Assembly: GCF_017163935.1 (NCBI RefSeq)
Contig: NZ_JABVZR010000002.1
Coordinates: 2,232,001-2,296,000 of the forward strand
Origin: Novosphingobium terrae
Lineage (GTDB): Bacteria > Pseudomonadota > Alphaproteobacteria > Sphingomonadales > Sphingomonadaceae
Length of the DNA: 64,000 nucleotides
Direction of reading: 5' to 3'
Shown here: positions 43,392-52,302 of the stretch, piece by piece
How positions within the stretch are numbered: the stretch's first letter is position 1
Layout of the letters: every line of letters begins with the position of its first letter
Position numbers and translations under genes: made by a program
The notes under the pieces: generated by a model
What the model was told of the DNA's origin: nothing
The model's database searches: none
Seen by the model: the letters and a program-made list of their open reading frames with translations, nothing else

Positions 43392-44222
43392 ATGAACTGG
43401 CTTGCCAGGGTCGTGCTGATAATGGTGGTCGCTCTCGCGCTGCTGGACCATCTCACTGCGGGCGGTCATCCTGCGCTTCCACTGAGTTCCGCATGGAAGG
43501 ACGGAATTGCTCTCGGCATTGCTCTCATAGCTCTTCTTGCGGGAGCAGCCACGGTGGTACTGGGTATCTTCAAGGTGGTGAACGTGGCTGCCCAACGTCC
43601 GTTGTACTCGCAACGAGGCAGGCCAAGTCCGTACAGCCACAATGGCGCTTCAGGAATCTGGAAGTCACGTGCCGGGCATCAGCGTGGTGGCATTGAAATC
43701 AGACGTGGCAGTGCAACCGAGGTGATGACCCGAGCCGAATGCAATAGGCCTACCGGTTGGTGCTCGGTCGCCTATTTCCTTCTCGACGGGCAACCTGCAA
43801 GGATGGTTTGTCAGCCCCTGGAGCCATACTCGCGGTCTCCTTTGCCGGCGCCATTTTCGGAAGGTGACGAACTCATAATTGCTGGGAAATCGGATTCAGG
43901 TTCAGGCCGGTTCGTCGCCGTCTGCAGCCGCCTGATCCGGCAGGGAGTGACGATCGATCTCAATCCCAAAGCCATCACCATCGCTGGCGGCCTCGTGTTT
44001 ACCGTGATGGGGTTCTATCCAATCTGGGCAATCGTCAGCGCACTTATCGGCGTTCCTATAGGCAAGGTCGCTGCTCTATTGCAGCTTAATGTAGGGGCTG
44101 CTGTTATGGCCGCCGTAATGTCCTGTGTCGGCCTGCTCGGCCTGTTCATGTTGGTTCACGGAGGCCGTCTGATATGGGTACGGCGGATGCTGGATCAGGA
44201 GGTGGAGGATGGGCTGCTATAA
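43392..44222 (+). CDS. uncharacterised membrane protein
   Basis: 276 residues from ATG 43392 with AAGGAG six bases upstream. Hydrophobic helices at about 5-25, 38-63, 197-220 and 228-258 flank a soluble domain of about 130 residues with conserved-looking Cys (MTRAECNRPTGWCSVAYFLLDG, RMVCQPLE). Not recognised; the soluble domain could be a membrane-bounded sensor or OB-like fold. Starts 101 nt after the TPR lipoprotein on the same strand, possibly one operon. Confidence 0.6.
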   Translation: MNWLARVVLIMVVALALLDHLTAGGHPALPLSSAWKDGIALGIALIALLAGAATVVLGIFKVVNVAAQRPLYSQRGRPSPYSHNGASGIWKSRAGHQRGGIEIRRGSATEVMTRAECNRPTGWCSVAYFLLDGQPARMVCQPLEPYSRSPLPAPFSEGDELIIAGKSDSGSGRFVAVCSRLIRQGVTIDLNPKAITIAGGLVFTVMGFYPIWAIVSALIGVPIGKVAALLQLNVGAAVMAAVMSCVGLLGLFMLVHGGRLIWVRRMLDQEVEDGLL

Positions 44223-44372
44223 TTGACGTTGCGACACCTAACGTTCCCGTACTTCCAGTTGAAGGGGCGACCGTTCGGCAAAAACAAACCATTCAACTGA
44301 ACCAATGGCCGATTTCAAGGAGCTAATTTAGCCCGGTTAGCGGCGGCTTTGTCAGCGATGGCTGCAGTATGG

Positions 44373-45251
44373 TCAATCCCACCACAAATTCCACCATGGC
44401 CCCGATACCATCGTCGCGGCCAGCGCCGCCAGTGTTTGCGTGCCCTGGTCCACACTATCAGGGCAATAACGATAGATTTCCTTCGCCACGGTCAAAGCCT
44501 CGGCGTGTCGCACCGGAGGAGCTTTGACGCGCAGATCCATGCGATCGCCGCCGATACCGACAAGCTCCGCGCCAAACGCATCGTGCCAATGGCGCAGGGC
44601 TGCCACATGATATTCCGGCGGCGGGCAGGCATTCCAGTCCCCCCACCGCAGATAGGCCGGCACTTCCCAGCTGTGCTCGGTGGGAATGAAAAGCACATGG
44701 ACCGTGTCGAGCGGAATACCTTTTATAATATCCATGGCAACGCTCGTCCCCCAGGCATCGGGAACTGCGGTGATGGTTTCCGGCCAGGTGCCGAGCGGCG
44801 CATGCAGGTCCTCTGGCCTATAGGCTCCACCCCATTTGTTCAAATCTCTGGGGAAGGTGAGATGGTTCGCTGCTTCCAGAATCGCAGAGGGGGCACGGGG
44901 CGGCGGAAGCTGAAGTGCGGGCGACGGAAAGATCGTGGGATCGCCCATGGTGAATTGCTCGGCAATGCGTTCGAGCGCGTCGTCATCGCCGACAAGCACC
45001 GGCCAGCCCTTGCCCAGTCCTTTGAGGCGTTCCCATTCGGCAAAGGCTGAACTGCCCTTCACGGTGGTCCGTTCATAGGGCATGGCCGCCATCATTCTGG
45101 CGAACATGCGTTCCGCATCGGCCCGCTTCTCAGGCGGAAGTGCGCTGAAATCCGGCATCGAAGGAACTGCTCCGTATAAAGCTGACGAGGTTTGACAAGC
45201 GGTCGCAGCAAGGCCTGTGATGAAGGTTCGCCGTTTCAAGGTGATGGACAT
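44373..45251 (-). CDS. DUF4253-domain protein with twin-arginine-type leader
   Basis: 292 residues. The C-terminal 110 residues are a DUF4253 domain: VHVLFIPTEHSWEVPAYLRWGDWNACPPPEYHVAALRHWHDAFGAELVGIGGDRMDLRV, then CPDSVDQGTQTLAALAATMVSGPWWNLWWD. The leader KRRTFITGLAATACQTSS looks Tat-type and might even be lipidated at its Cys, which is unusual because most DUF4253 proteins I know of are cytoplasmic. Function of the domain is unknown. Convergent with the preceding membrane protein gene and followed by another membrane protein gene upstream. Confidence 0.75.
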   Translation of the reverse strand: MSITLKRRTFITGLAATACQTSSALYGAVPSMPDFSALPPEKRADAERMFARMMAAMPYERTTVKGSSAFAEWERLKGLGKGWPVLVGDDDALERIAEQFTMGDPTIFPSPALQLPPPRAPSAILEAANHLTFPRDLNKWGGAYRPEDLHAPLGTWPETITAVPDAWGTSVAMDIIKGIPLDTVHVLFIPTEHSWEVPAYLRWGDWNACPPPEYHVAALRHWHDAFGAELVGIGGDRMDLRVKAPPVRHAEALTVAKEIYRYCPDSVDQGTQTLAALAATMVSGPWWNLWWD

Positions 45252-45314
45252 GATGATGGCCTGGCTTGGGAGGGCATGTCGAAGTGGTTGGTTATCACAA
45301 GATAGGAAGCAAGG

Positions 45315-45902
45315 TCAGGTACGTTCATGTTTCCATTTGCGCACAGCCTGCAGACAGGTGAGTGCGATCAGACCTCCCGCTGCAACCAGCCAAAGTCTGC
45401 CCCAGCCATGCAGCACATCCTGATGGGCCGAAACTTTTAGAACCAGCAAGACGATGCCAACGGCAGCTACCCCAAATTGTTGGTAGGACATTCTGGAAAA
45501 CGCAATCCGGCGGACCTCGTCACGACCCCTCGCCGGACCCGATGGCGTTCGCAGCTTGAGTTCCCGGACAGGCGCCGTCCACGCCCAGCGCATGATGACC
45601 AGGGACGGGGCAATGGCCAGGCAAATCCCGGGCCACATGATCCATTGCCCGGTCGTTCCGTGCGTATCAGGTGCGAACCAGACGAGCATGCCGATCAACA
45701 GGACGGTGACGAAGGGAATGGGCCACATCGCATAGCGCAAGCGGCGATTGTAAGCGGAAACAAAGGCTTCACGCTCGGCTTCGGTCACACGAACAGGCGC
45801 CCCCTTCATGCTCCTGCGATAGAAAATATCCTTGCCATCAGCCTCGAATTGGTCTGCGAAGCTTTGGCGGAGGCGTTCTGAATGATCATTCCCCAGCATC
45901 AT
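45315..45902 (-). CDS. uncharacterised four-helix membrane protein
   Basis: 195 residues. Cytoplasmic N-terminal segment of about 55 residues with many charges, then four hydrophobic helices (about 58-78, 84-108, 140-160, 165-185). No recognised motif. It lies 63 nt upstream of the DUF4253 gene on the same strand and is divergent from the membrane protein gene at 45968 (65 nt between starts), suggesting a shared promoter region. Confidence 0.55.
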   Translation of the reverse strand: MMLGNDHSERLRQSFADQFEADGKDIFYRRSMKGAPVRVTEAEREAFVSAYNRRLRYAMWPIPFVTVLLIGMLVWFAPDTHGTTGQWIMWPGICLAIAPSLVIMRWAWTAPVRELKLRTPSGPARGRDEVRRIAFSRMSYQQFGVAAVGIVLLVLKVSAHQDVLHGWGRLWLVAAGGLIALTCLQAVRKWKHERT

Positions 45903-45967
45903 GCCACATTACCCGGCGCGACGCAGCCATCAAGGCCCATGATCGGATTGTGGAGTGCAGGTGGGCG

Positions 45968-46837
45968 ATGACCTTCCTTCTGCCATTGCTGTGGATCACA
46001 GGCTGGATCGCTGCATCGGCCTGGTATCGCCGAAGCAGAGGCAAGCCAATCATCCCGCGTGTCCCGGGCGATGCGGTCTTCCATGAGAACTGGTGCTCCG
46101 GGCGTTCGATGAGAAACTGGCTCACCCGGATTGGCGGAGCCCGTAATTGCCTCATGGTCTATGTTCAGGGCCAGGACCTGGTGGTGACGGCGAAGTTCCC
46201 TTTCAACCTGACGTTCCTGCCCGAAATCTATGGACCCGATGTGCGAGTGCCCCTTGTGACGATCGTCTCGGTTCGGCCCTTGACGCGACTGTTCCAAAAA
46301 GTCCTGCGGCTTGAATTTGCCACAGGAGGCCCCGCGCCCATCGAGTTGATCCTGCATGACGAAGCCGGTTTCGTGCGTCACCTTGGTCAAAGCATTGCGG
46401 TGCATGCCGACCGACGCCTGCAAGCCCGACAAAACCCGAAAAAGCGATTCAATCTGACCTATTTCAGGTTGTTCTTCGCGGTCTGGGGAGCCGGAGCCTT
46501 GTTCGCGGCCTGGTCCGGCCTGCCGGACGATTGGCGGTTCCGTCACGATGGCGCCAAGGTGGCGGCAGTGTTTCAGGCTCCTGATCTCGCCGTTGATCCG
46601 CGCGGCCATGGTATTCTGGCCTACCGGGTCCATGGCCACGACTATCGACTGACCTCGTTCAATGGCGCAGGCACCTATACCGTGGGGGCCACAGAAAGCA
46701 TCTACTACCTTCCCGGAGATCCCCAGAATGCCCGTCAGGAGGGGCTTCTGGTATTCGATCTCGGGGGGCTTGGTCTGGGTGTGCTGGCGCTTTCCTTCTC
46801 CTTATTCGGCGCCGCGCTTTTACGCCGACTGTCGTAA
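45968..46837 (+). CDS. uncharacterised membrane protein, DUF3592-like C-terminus
   Basis: 289 residues from ATG 45968 (AGGTGG upstream; a GTG at 45950 is the alternative). One N-terminal helix (3-22), a soluble beta-rich domain (about 50-155: NCLMVYVQGQDLVVTAKFPFNLTFLPE, VPLVTIVSVRPL), a second helix (about 163-182), a small extracytoplasmic domain with the DUF3592-like pattern YRVHGHDYRL...ESIYYLPGDPQNAR, and a final helix (262-285). Function unknown. Confidence 0.6.
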   Translation: MTFLLPLLWITGWIAASAWYRRSRGKPIIPRVPGDAVFHENWCSGRSMRNWLTRIGGARNCLMVYVQGQDLVVTAKFPFNLTFLPEIYGPDVRVPLVTIVSVRPLTRLFQKVLRLEFATGGPAPIELILHDEAGFVRHLGQSIAVHADRRLQARQNPKKRFNLTYFRLFFAVWGAGALFAAWSGLPDDWRFRHDGAKVAAVFQAPDLAVDPRGHGILAYRVHGHDYRLTSFNGAGTYTVGATESIYYLPGDPQNARQEGLLVFDLGGLGLGVLALSFSLFGAALLRRLS

Positions 46838-47444
46838 AAGCGCGCTTTGCCACAGTTGGCCGGATGCCTGATCTTTTGAACCGGTGACCGCCTCCGTCGG
46901 CGGGATTTTATCCTGAGAACGGGAGTTCGCTGGAGAGGAAGGAGCGCGGCGGCTTACGGCATTTATGCTCGGAAACCGGCGTTTCCGGGTGCGACAACAT
47001 TGTGGACGTTCAAGATCGCGTTTATGCTTCCACAATGTCAAAGTTTTATCCATGGCTGGCCCTTATCGGCGGCGCTGTATCAGCAAGGCTGATAACGCAT
47101 TGGCTTTTGCCGAGCCATCAGTTGATTGGTTATGTTGCGACGGTAGTGCTGGCCATCGAGGCGAAGAATTTTGCGCAGAGGAAATTGAGCGGTCATCGCT
47201 AATGGGGGGGGCAAACGAACGTCTGCTTCCGTTAACTTTCCTGCCATTCCAACATGCGACACCCAATCCTGAAAGCGGGTGCCCAGCGGTGCAAACTGTC
47301 TTGTGAACGAAAGGCCGCTTTCAGAGAGGAGAGAAGAGACCGCGAACGTCCGCTTTGTTAGCGGGTGGGGTCGATAGTCTTGCGGTGGTAGCTTTCAGCA
47401 TTTTTGCTATAAAAGCTGTCTGACCGCCCCCGACAACTTAGCAG
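46838..47444. other. gap with one possible small membrane ORF
   Basis: About 600 bases. The only candidate is 47035-47202 (+), 55 codons, MSKFYPWLALIGGAVSARLITHWLLP followed by a second hydrophobic stretch; it lacks a good ribosome site, so I do not call it a gene. The rest shows no coding signal or structured RNA that I can support. Confidence 0.35.
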
Positions 47445-47744
47445 TCATTCCTCACGGGAAGCATAAAAACCCTCTGGCATTGATGGGCTGCGCAGTTCGG
47501 CTGGTGTCAGGTCGGGATACTGCTCAAAAATCGGAGATTTGATGTCGAGAAAAATCCCGCCCATCACTTGACCAACTGCACGCTTGTAGCGGTGCACCTC
47601 ATCCTCATCGGCGGCATCCATGACCAAGAATATGCTGTCGTTCAGGCGATCCGTGACATCCTGGATTATATCAACAATGATCCGTGCAGTTTCTTTTTTG
47701 ATGTCGGTATCGCCTCTACGAAGAACACATGCGCTTGGTGGCTT
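47445..47744 (-). CDS. small conserved-looking protein without a normal start codon
   Basis: Reading the minus strand from the stop codon at 47745 gives a 99-codon open frame whose last 85 residues look protein-like: DIKKETARIIVDIIQDVTDR, then MDAADEDEVHRYKRAVGQVMGGIF, KSPIFEQYPDLTPAEL. No ATG or GTG occurs before the helical N-terminus; the first in-frame start (TTG 47627) would cut through it. It resembles short alphaproteobacterial proteins of unknown function with a YRxAVGxVMG core. Either a rare start codon is used or the 5' end was lost. Confidence 0.4.
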   Translation of the reverse strand, partial: KPPSACVLRRGDTDIKKETARIIVDIIQDVTDRLNDSIFLVMDAADEDEVHRYKRAVGQVMGGIFLDIKSPIFEQYPDLTPAELRSPSMPEGFYASREE

Positions 47745-47965
47745 TTAGCGTGTCTGCCTACATACAGAGAATGTCTGCTTCCCCCTGACGTTCCTACCAG
47801 AGGTAAGCCGCCCTGTTTCCCTGACGGCCGCCAACAGGCCATTTTTGTCGCTGGGGCGGCTATCTGACTTTGGGCAGGGAAATCTGCCGTTCCGGAACTC
47901 GTAGCATCCGGAACGGCAGCTAACAATATGCGGATGAGCCAAAGCTGCCGTGGGATTAGCTATTG

Positions 47966-49132
47966 TCACCTCTCCGTGTTTGCTTGCGAAGGCTTCCTTG
48001 CCGCGATGCCGGAGGTCAGGGGAACGATCAGCAGCAGGATCGTCAGCATCCAGAAAGCGGTTTTCAGCCCGGCATGCTGGGCGATGAAGCCGATGATGGC
48101 CGGACCAAGCAGGATGCCCGCATAGCCCGCCGTCGTCATTGCGGCGACGGCCAGATTGCCGGGCATGTCCGTCTGCGCTCCCGCGACACGGAAATAGACC
48201 GGCACGATGTTGGCCGCGCCCAGCCCGATCAGCACGAAGCCGCCCAGCGCCGCCGCCGCAAAGGGAGCCGTCAGCAGCAGGGCGAAACCGGCCATGGCAA
48301 TCACGCCGCCCCACAGCACCGCCGCGCGGTCGCCGATGCGGGCAGTCAGGGCGTCACCCGTGAAGCGGCCGACGGTCATGGCGATGGCGAACAGCATATA
48401 GCCCATGCCCGCATGTCTGGCATCGAGCAGGCCCATATCGGTGACGATCAGCGCGCCCCAGTCGAGCAGGGCCCCCTCGGCCAGAAAGGTCGCGGCGGCC
48501 AGTGCACACAGGCCCAGCACGATCCCGCGCGGCTTGACGAAATGGGGCTCGCCATGGGGCGCCCTTGTGGTCAGCAGGCGGCCTGCCATCAGCAATGTGC
48601 CCACGACAATCGCCAGGGCGCCGATGGTGGCGCAGAGCACCGCCTCCGTGCCCAACGACAACAGGCTGGTCATCATCGCCGCCCCGGCAAAGCCCCCGAC
48701 GCTGTACAGCGCGTGAAAGCCCGAAAGCAGAGGCACCGGCGCGTCACGCTCGACCTCGATGGAATGCACATTCATCCCCACATCGAGCGCGCCCAGCGAA
48801 GCCCCGAACAGCAGCAGAGTCACAGCCAGCAAGGGTGCGGAGGGCGCCAGCGCCAGACAGGGCAGCAGAACCGCCAGCCCCATGCTGCCGACCAGAATGA
48901 CCGGACGGGTGCCGAAGCGGGCGCCAAGCGCTCCGGCCATCAGCATGGCCAGCACCGAACCGGTGCCCAGGCACAGCAGCAGCAGGCCCAGCGTGCCATC
49001 ACCGATCCCCAGCCGTGCTTTGACGAAGGGGACGAGCGGTGCCCAGCAGGCGATGCCGAAACCGGCGATGAAGAAGGCCAGACGGGTCGCGAGCCTTGTG
49101 GCGGGCGTGTCAGCGCTGGGCATTCGCAACAT
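47966..49132 (-). CDS. MFS transporter (YbjJ-like)
   Basis: 388 residues, 12 helices. Motifs FFIAGFGIACWAPLVPFVKARLGIGDGTLGLLLLCLGTGSVLAM, GALGARFGTRPVI (MFS loop 2-3) and LFGASLGALDVGMNVHSIEVE point to the YbjJ/FucP-like branch of sugar and small-molecule exporters. The start overlaps the 3' end of the ornithine cyclodeaminase-like gene by 23 bases, so the two are coupled; the transporter may move that enzyme's substrate or product. Confidence 0.88.
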   Translation of the reverse strand: MLRMPSADTPATRLATRLAFFIAGFGIACWAPLVPFVKARLGIGDGTLGLLLLCLGTGSVLAMLMAGALGARFGTRPVILVGSMGLAVLLPCLALAPSAPLLAVTLLLFGASLGALDVGMNVHSIEVERDAPVPLLSGFHALYSVGGFAGAAMMTSLLSLGTEAVLCATIGALAIVVGTLLMAGRLLTTRAPHGEPHFVKPRGIVLGLCALAAATFLAEGALLDWGALIVTDMGLLDARHAGMGYMLFAIAMTVGRFTGDALTARIGDRAAVLWGGVIAMAGFALLLTAPFAAAALGGFVLIGLGAANIVPVYFRVAGAQTDMPGNLAVAAMTTAGYAGILLGPAIIGFIAQHAGLKTAFWMLTILLLIVPLTSGIAARKPSQANTER

Positions 49133-50069
49133 AGTCGGCCACCATCAGGTCGAGATGGGCGCCCCCACCATTCTTGAACAGCGTGATCTCCTCCGGGCTG
49201 CGGCGCAGCGGGGTGGGGGCGACCACCAGATCGTAGAGATCGCCGAGGATGTCCTCACGCGACAGGATGCCAGCGGCGATGGGCTGGGTCAGATCGCCCA
49301 CGCAATCGATGGTGGTTTCGCGGTAATCGACAAAGACGCGTGCCTTGGCGATCAGCGCGTCATCGGCCTCGCGCATCTCGGGCGTGAAGCCGCCGATCAG
49401 ATCGACATGCGTGCCCGGCCTGATCCAGTCGCCGCGCAGCAGCGGTTCGCGGGCCATCGTCGCGCTGGAGATGATATCGGCCTGACCGGCGGCGGTCGCC
49501 AGATCCGTTGAGACGACAAGCTCGGCATCGACATCGCTTAGCCTCGCGATCAGATCGTGGGCCTGCTGCGGGCGGCGGGCCCAGATGGCGATCCGCTCGA
49601 TCCCGGGGAAAGCCGCGCGATAGGCTTTGGCCAGCGTGGCGGCCACTGTGCCCGCTCCCAGGATCAGCAGGCTGCGGCTGTCGGGCCGGGCCAGCAGGCT
49701 GGCCGCCAGCACGGAATCGGCGGCGGTCTTGTAGCCTGTGATCAGCTTGCCCTCGATGATCGCGCGCACCGCCCCGGTCTCGCCATCGTAGAGCATCACC
49801 GCGCCCTGAATCGAGGGCAGCCCCCGCGCGGCATTGGCGGGAAAGGAGGTTTCGGCCTTCACCGCATAGCCAAGGCCTTCGACATAGGCCGAGCGGGTCA
49901 GCAAAAGCCCGTTGGGAGGCCCCAGCAGCAGATCCCCAAGCTGCGGGCGCGGCAGGCGATGGCCCCGGCGCAGCGCTTCGATTGCGCCGGTCCAGCTGAT
50001 ATGCGGCGCTGCGGCTTCAGCCGTCAGCAGCGCGGGGGCGCTGGCAGCCCCTTGCCCAATCCCGTTCAT
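49110..50069 (-). CDS. ornithine cyclodeaminase/mu-crystallin family protein
   Basis: 319 residues from ATG 50069 (GGGAG six bases upstream). NAD-binding segment SLLILGAGTVAATLAKAY and family motifs YAVKAETSFPAN, GAVMLYDGETGAVRAIIEGKLITGYKTAADSVLAASLL, DIISSATMAREPLL and HVDLIGGFTPEMREADD. Members catalyse ornithine deamination to proline, or NAD(P)H-dependent reduction of cyclic imines and alpha-oxo acids. Substrate unresolved. Operon with the MFS transporter; divergent from a LysR gene that likely regulates both. Confidence 0.9.
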   Translation of the reverse strand: MNGIGQGAASAPALLTAEAAAPHISWTGAIEALRRGHRLPRPQLGDLLLGPPNGLLLTRSAYVEGLGYAVKAETSFPANAARGLPSIQGAVMLYDGETGAVRAIIEGKLITGYKTAADSVLAASLLARPDSRSLLILGAGTVAATLAKAYRAAFPGIERIAIWARRPQQAHDLIARLSDVDAELVVSTDLATAAGQADIISSATMAREPLLRGDWIRPGTHVDLIGGFTPEMREADDALIAKARVFVDYRETTIDCVGDLTQPIAAGILSREDILGDLYDLVVAPTPLRRSPEEITLFKNGGGAHLDLMVADYVANAQR

Positions 50070-50120
50070 GTCATTCTCCCGGCCTCTTGTGTCCGCGCCG
50101 GGCATTCCATGAGGAGTCCC

Positions 50121-50149
50121 TTGACACAAACCAGATTTCAGAATTTTTA
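50121..50149 (+). promoter_or_regulatory. possible sigma-70-type promoter of LysR gene
   Basis: TTGACA (50121-50126), 17-nt spacer, then TTTTTA (50144-50149; a poor -10). It lies 38 nt upstream of the LysR start in the divergent region. Confidence 0.3.
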
Positions 50150-50186
50150 GGGCCAGAAAATCTACGCCTTATGGGCCAGCCTGATC

Positions 50187-51068
50187 ATGCGCAAAGACAC
50201 ACCCTACAATCGCTTTCCTTCGCTTAACGCGCTCAAGGCCTTTGAGGCGGCGGCGCGCCTTGGCGGTTTCGCTCCGGCTGCCGAGGAATTGCTGGTGACC
50301 CCCGGCGCGGTGGCCGCCCAGATCAAGCTGCTGGAAGCCGAGTGCGGAGGATCGCTGTTCGAGCGCCACGCGCGCGGCGTCAAACTCACCCCGCTGGGCG
50401 AGTCCGTGACGCCGCATTTCATCGAGGCCTTCGATCTGCTGGCGGAGGCTGTGACGCGATTGCGGCAGGCAGCGGCGCCTCTCAAGGTGCATATCGCCAC
50501 CTCTCCGGCGCTGGCGCAATTGTGGCTGGCGCCCCGGCTGCTGCGCCTGCGCGGCATGCTGCCTGACATCCATATCTCGGTGACCACACTGGAAGAGGCG
50601 CCCGACCTCAAGCGCGGCCCCTTCGATCTGTGCCTCTTCTACGAAAAGGTGCCAGCCTCCGACCATATCCGCCTGCAGGAGGAAGAGCTTTTGCCAGTCT
50701 GCACCCCGGCGCTGGCGCGCAAGCTGCGTGACCCGGCAGACCTTGCGCGGGTGACCTGCATCGCGGATGTCGTGTGGGAGGACTGGTCAGTCTGGTGGGC
50801 TGCGGCGGCGCAGCAGGGCATGCCCCTGCCTGTTTTTGGCCCGGCTTTTTCGCTCTACGCCATTGCCGTGCAAGAGGCCTTGCTGGGGCAGGGGGTGCTG
50901 ATGGGGCGCCGGTCGCTGGTGGGGCCTTATCTGGCCAGCGGGGCGCTCGAAGCGCCCTTTGGCAAGGCGGTGGCGCTGGGGCAGACGATCGCGCTGTGGT
51001 CGGTTCGAGCCAGCGGCCACAGCCCTCAGATCACATCGGTCATTGCCGCGTTGAAAAGCTGCATGTGA
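50187..51068 (+). CDS. LysR-family regulator (GcvA-like)
   Basis: 293 residues. The opening PSLNALKAFEAAARLGGFAPAAEELLVTPGAVAAQIKLLE and LFERHARGVKLTPLGE are typical of GcvA-type LysR proteins; effector domain about 92-290. Divergent from the ornithine cyclodeaminase-like/MFS operon, with 117 bases between starts, so that operon is the likely target. Confidence 0.93.
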   Translation: MRKDTPYNRFPSLNALKAFEAAARLGGFAPAAEELLVTPGAVAAQIKLLEAECGGSLFERHARGVKLTPLGESVTPHFIEAFDLLAEAVTRLRQAAAPLKVHIATSPALAQLWLAPRLLRLRGMLPDIHISVTTLEEAPDLKRGPFDLCLFYEKVPASDHIRLQEEELLPVCTPALARKLRDPADLARVTCIADVVWEDWSVWWAAAAQQGMPLPVFGPAFSLYAIAVQEALLGQGVLMGRRSLVGPYLASGALEAPFGKAVALGQTIALWSVRASGHSPQITSVIAALKSCM

Positions 51069-51120
51069 CTATGGGACGCGTGAATGGAGCGCCCGGCCTG
51101 ACCGGACGCCCCGCTTGCTT

Positions 51121-51426
51121 TCAGTCCTTCACAAAATGGGTGGCGTGGGTGATCGCGCCCCCGGCCCTCAGCGCCGCCGCGACGAAAGTAACCTCGGACA
51201 GTTCTTCATCGGTGGCACCGGCGCTGCGCGCCGCCTTGGCATGCACGTCGATGCAATAGGAACACTGGGTCGTCAGGGCGACGGCCACGGCCATCAGCTC
51301 CTTATATTTCCGGGGGATGGCGCCATCCGCCAGGGCCGCCGCATCGAAGGCCTTGAAGGCCTCCCAAGCTTCAGGGGCGCCGCTGCCCAGCTTGGGCAGC
51401 TTGAGAAGGTTCTTGCTCTCGTACAT
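51121..51426 (-). CDS. AhpD/carboxymuconolactone decarboxylase-family protein with CxxC
   Basis: 101 residues, the short single-domain form. Active-site sequence TTQCSYCIDVHAKAARSAGATDEEL has the Cys-x-x-Cys and downstream His of AhpD-type peroxidase-coupling proteins. Members act as alkylhydroperoxidases or unknown redox enzymes. It follows the SDR gene by 11 nt on the same strand; together they are probably controlled by the adjacent TetR regulator and its two operators. Confidence 0.9.
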   Translation of the reverse strand: MYESKNLLKLPKLGSGAPEAWEAFKAFDAAALADGAIPRKYKELMAVAVALTTQCSYCIDVHAKAARSAGATDEELSEVTFVAAALRAGGAITHATHFVKD

Positions 51427-51437
51427 TCAGCCTCTCC

Positions 51438-52205
51438 TTAATTACGGCCAGCCATGACGCCGCCATCGACATCATGCACCGCGCCCGTCGTCCAACTCGC
51501 CTTGTCGGAGAGCAGGAAGGCGATATGCTGCGCGACATCCTCCGCGCGGCCCACCCGGCCAATGGGATGAAAAGCGTCGAAACCGCTGGTCAGGGCGGAT
51601 TCGATCTGATCCGGCGCGATGAAGGCGCCATAGATCGGCGTGATCACCACCGCCGGGGACACCGCGTTAACGCGGATGTTGTGGTCGGCCAGTTCCATCG
51701 CCAGATGCTGGGTCATGGCATGCAGGCCGGCTTTCGCCATCGAATAGGCCGAGGACGGGGTGGCCTTGATGGCCTGTTTGGCCCACATCGAGCCGATGTT
51801 GACGATGGAGCCGCCGCTATGGCGGGCCATGTTGCGCGCGACGGCCTGGGTCACGAAGTAGGTCGCGCGGTTGAGATCGTGGTAGCGATCGTAATCGGCG
51901 CGGTCATGCTCCATGAAGGGCTTGGGGAAGAAGTAGCCGGCGGCGTTCACCAACTGATCGATGTGGCGCCCATCCTCGTCGATCGACGCGATAAGGCGGT
52001 CCACGGCTGCCTCATCGTAAAGATCCGCGGCGATGATCTCGGCATGACCGGGGCCCTGAGCGTTCAGCTCACTGCGGGCTGTTTCCAGCCTGTCCGCGTC
52101 ACGCCCGACGAGCAGCACATTCCGCCCTTCCGCCACCAGCAATCCTGCGGTGGCCCGGCCCATTCCGGTCGATCCGCCGACCACGATGCTCACTTTGTCA
52201 CTCAT
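51438..52205 (-). CDS. SDR-family oxidoreductase
   Basis: 255 residues, classical short-chain dehydrogenase: [13 protein letters not shown] (TGxxxGxG variant), NAAG at the fourth strand, catalytic Ser in [10 protein letters not shown] and Tyr-x-x-x-Lys in [10 protein letters not shown]-terminal [23 protein letters not shown](P)-dependent oxidation or reduction of an unknown alcohol or ketone. First gene of the operon with the AhpD-like protein. Its start is 20 nt from the first of two TetR operators. Confidence 0.92.
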   Translation of the reverse strand: MSDKVSIVVGGSTGMGRATAGLLVAEGRNVLLVGRDADRLETARSELNAQGPGHAEIIAADLYDEAAVDRLIASIDEDGRHIDQLVNAAGYFFPKPFMEHDRADYDRYHDLNRATYFVTQAVARNMARHSGGSIVNIGSMWAKQAIKATPSSAYSMAKAGLHAMTQHLAMELADHNIRVNAVSPAVVITPIYGAFIAPDQIESALTSGFDAFHPIGRVGRAEDVAQHIAFLLSDKASWTTGAVHDVDGGVMAGRN

Positions 52206-52225
52206 TGTCTCGCTCCGATTCGCAT

Positions 52226-52243
52226 ACTTATCGATAGGTAAGT
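52226..52243. promoter_or_regulatory. TetR operator 1 (ACTTATCGATAGGTAAGT)
   Basis: 18-bp near-perfect palindrome of the form ACTTAYC-N4-GGTAAGT, upstream of the SDR gene. A second copy follows 47 nt on. This is the expected layout for a TetR protein that represses itself and the divergent operon. Confidence 0.75.
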
Positions 52244-52272
52244 TTTAAGGGCTGGTGCTGGAGGCGGTCAAG

Positions 52273-52290
52273 ACTTATCTACCGGTAAGT
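52273..52290. promoter_or_regulatory. TetR operator 2 (ACTTATCTACCGGTAAGT)
   Basis: Second copy of the palindrome, abutting the ribosome site (AAGGAG at 52291-52296) of the TetR gene, where bound repressor would block its expression directly. Arms are the same as in operator 1; only part of the spacer differs. Confidence 0.75.
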
Positions 52291-52302
52291 AAGGAGCTAG
52301 AT

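Noticed and set aside
47002..47202. 66-codon plus frame with two hydrophobic stretches
   Set aside because: No good ribosome site; hydrophobic frames of this length arise by chance in GC-rich DNA.
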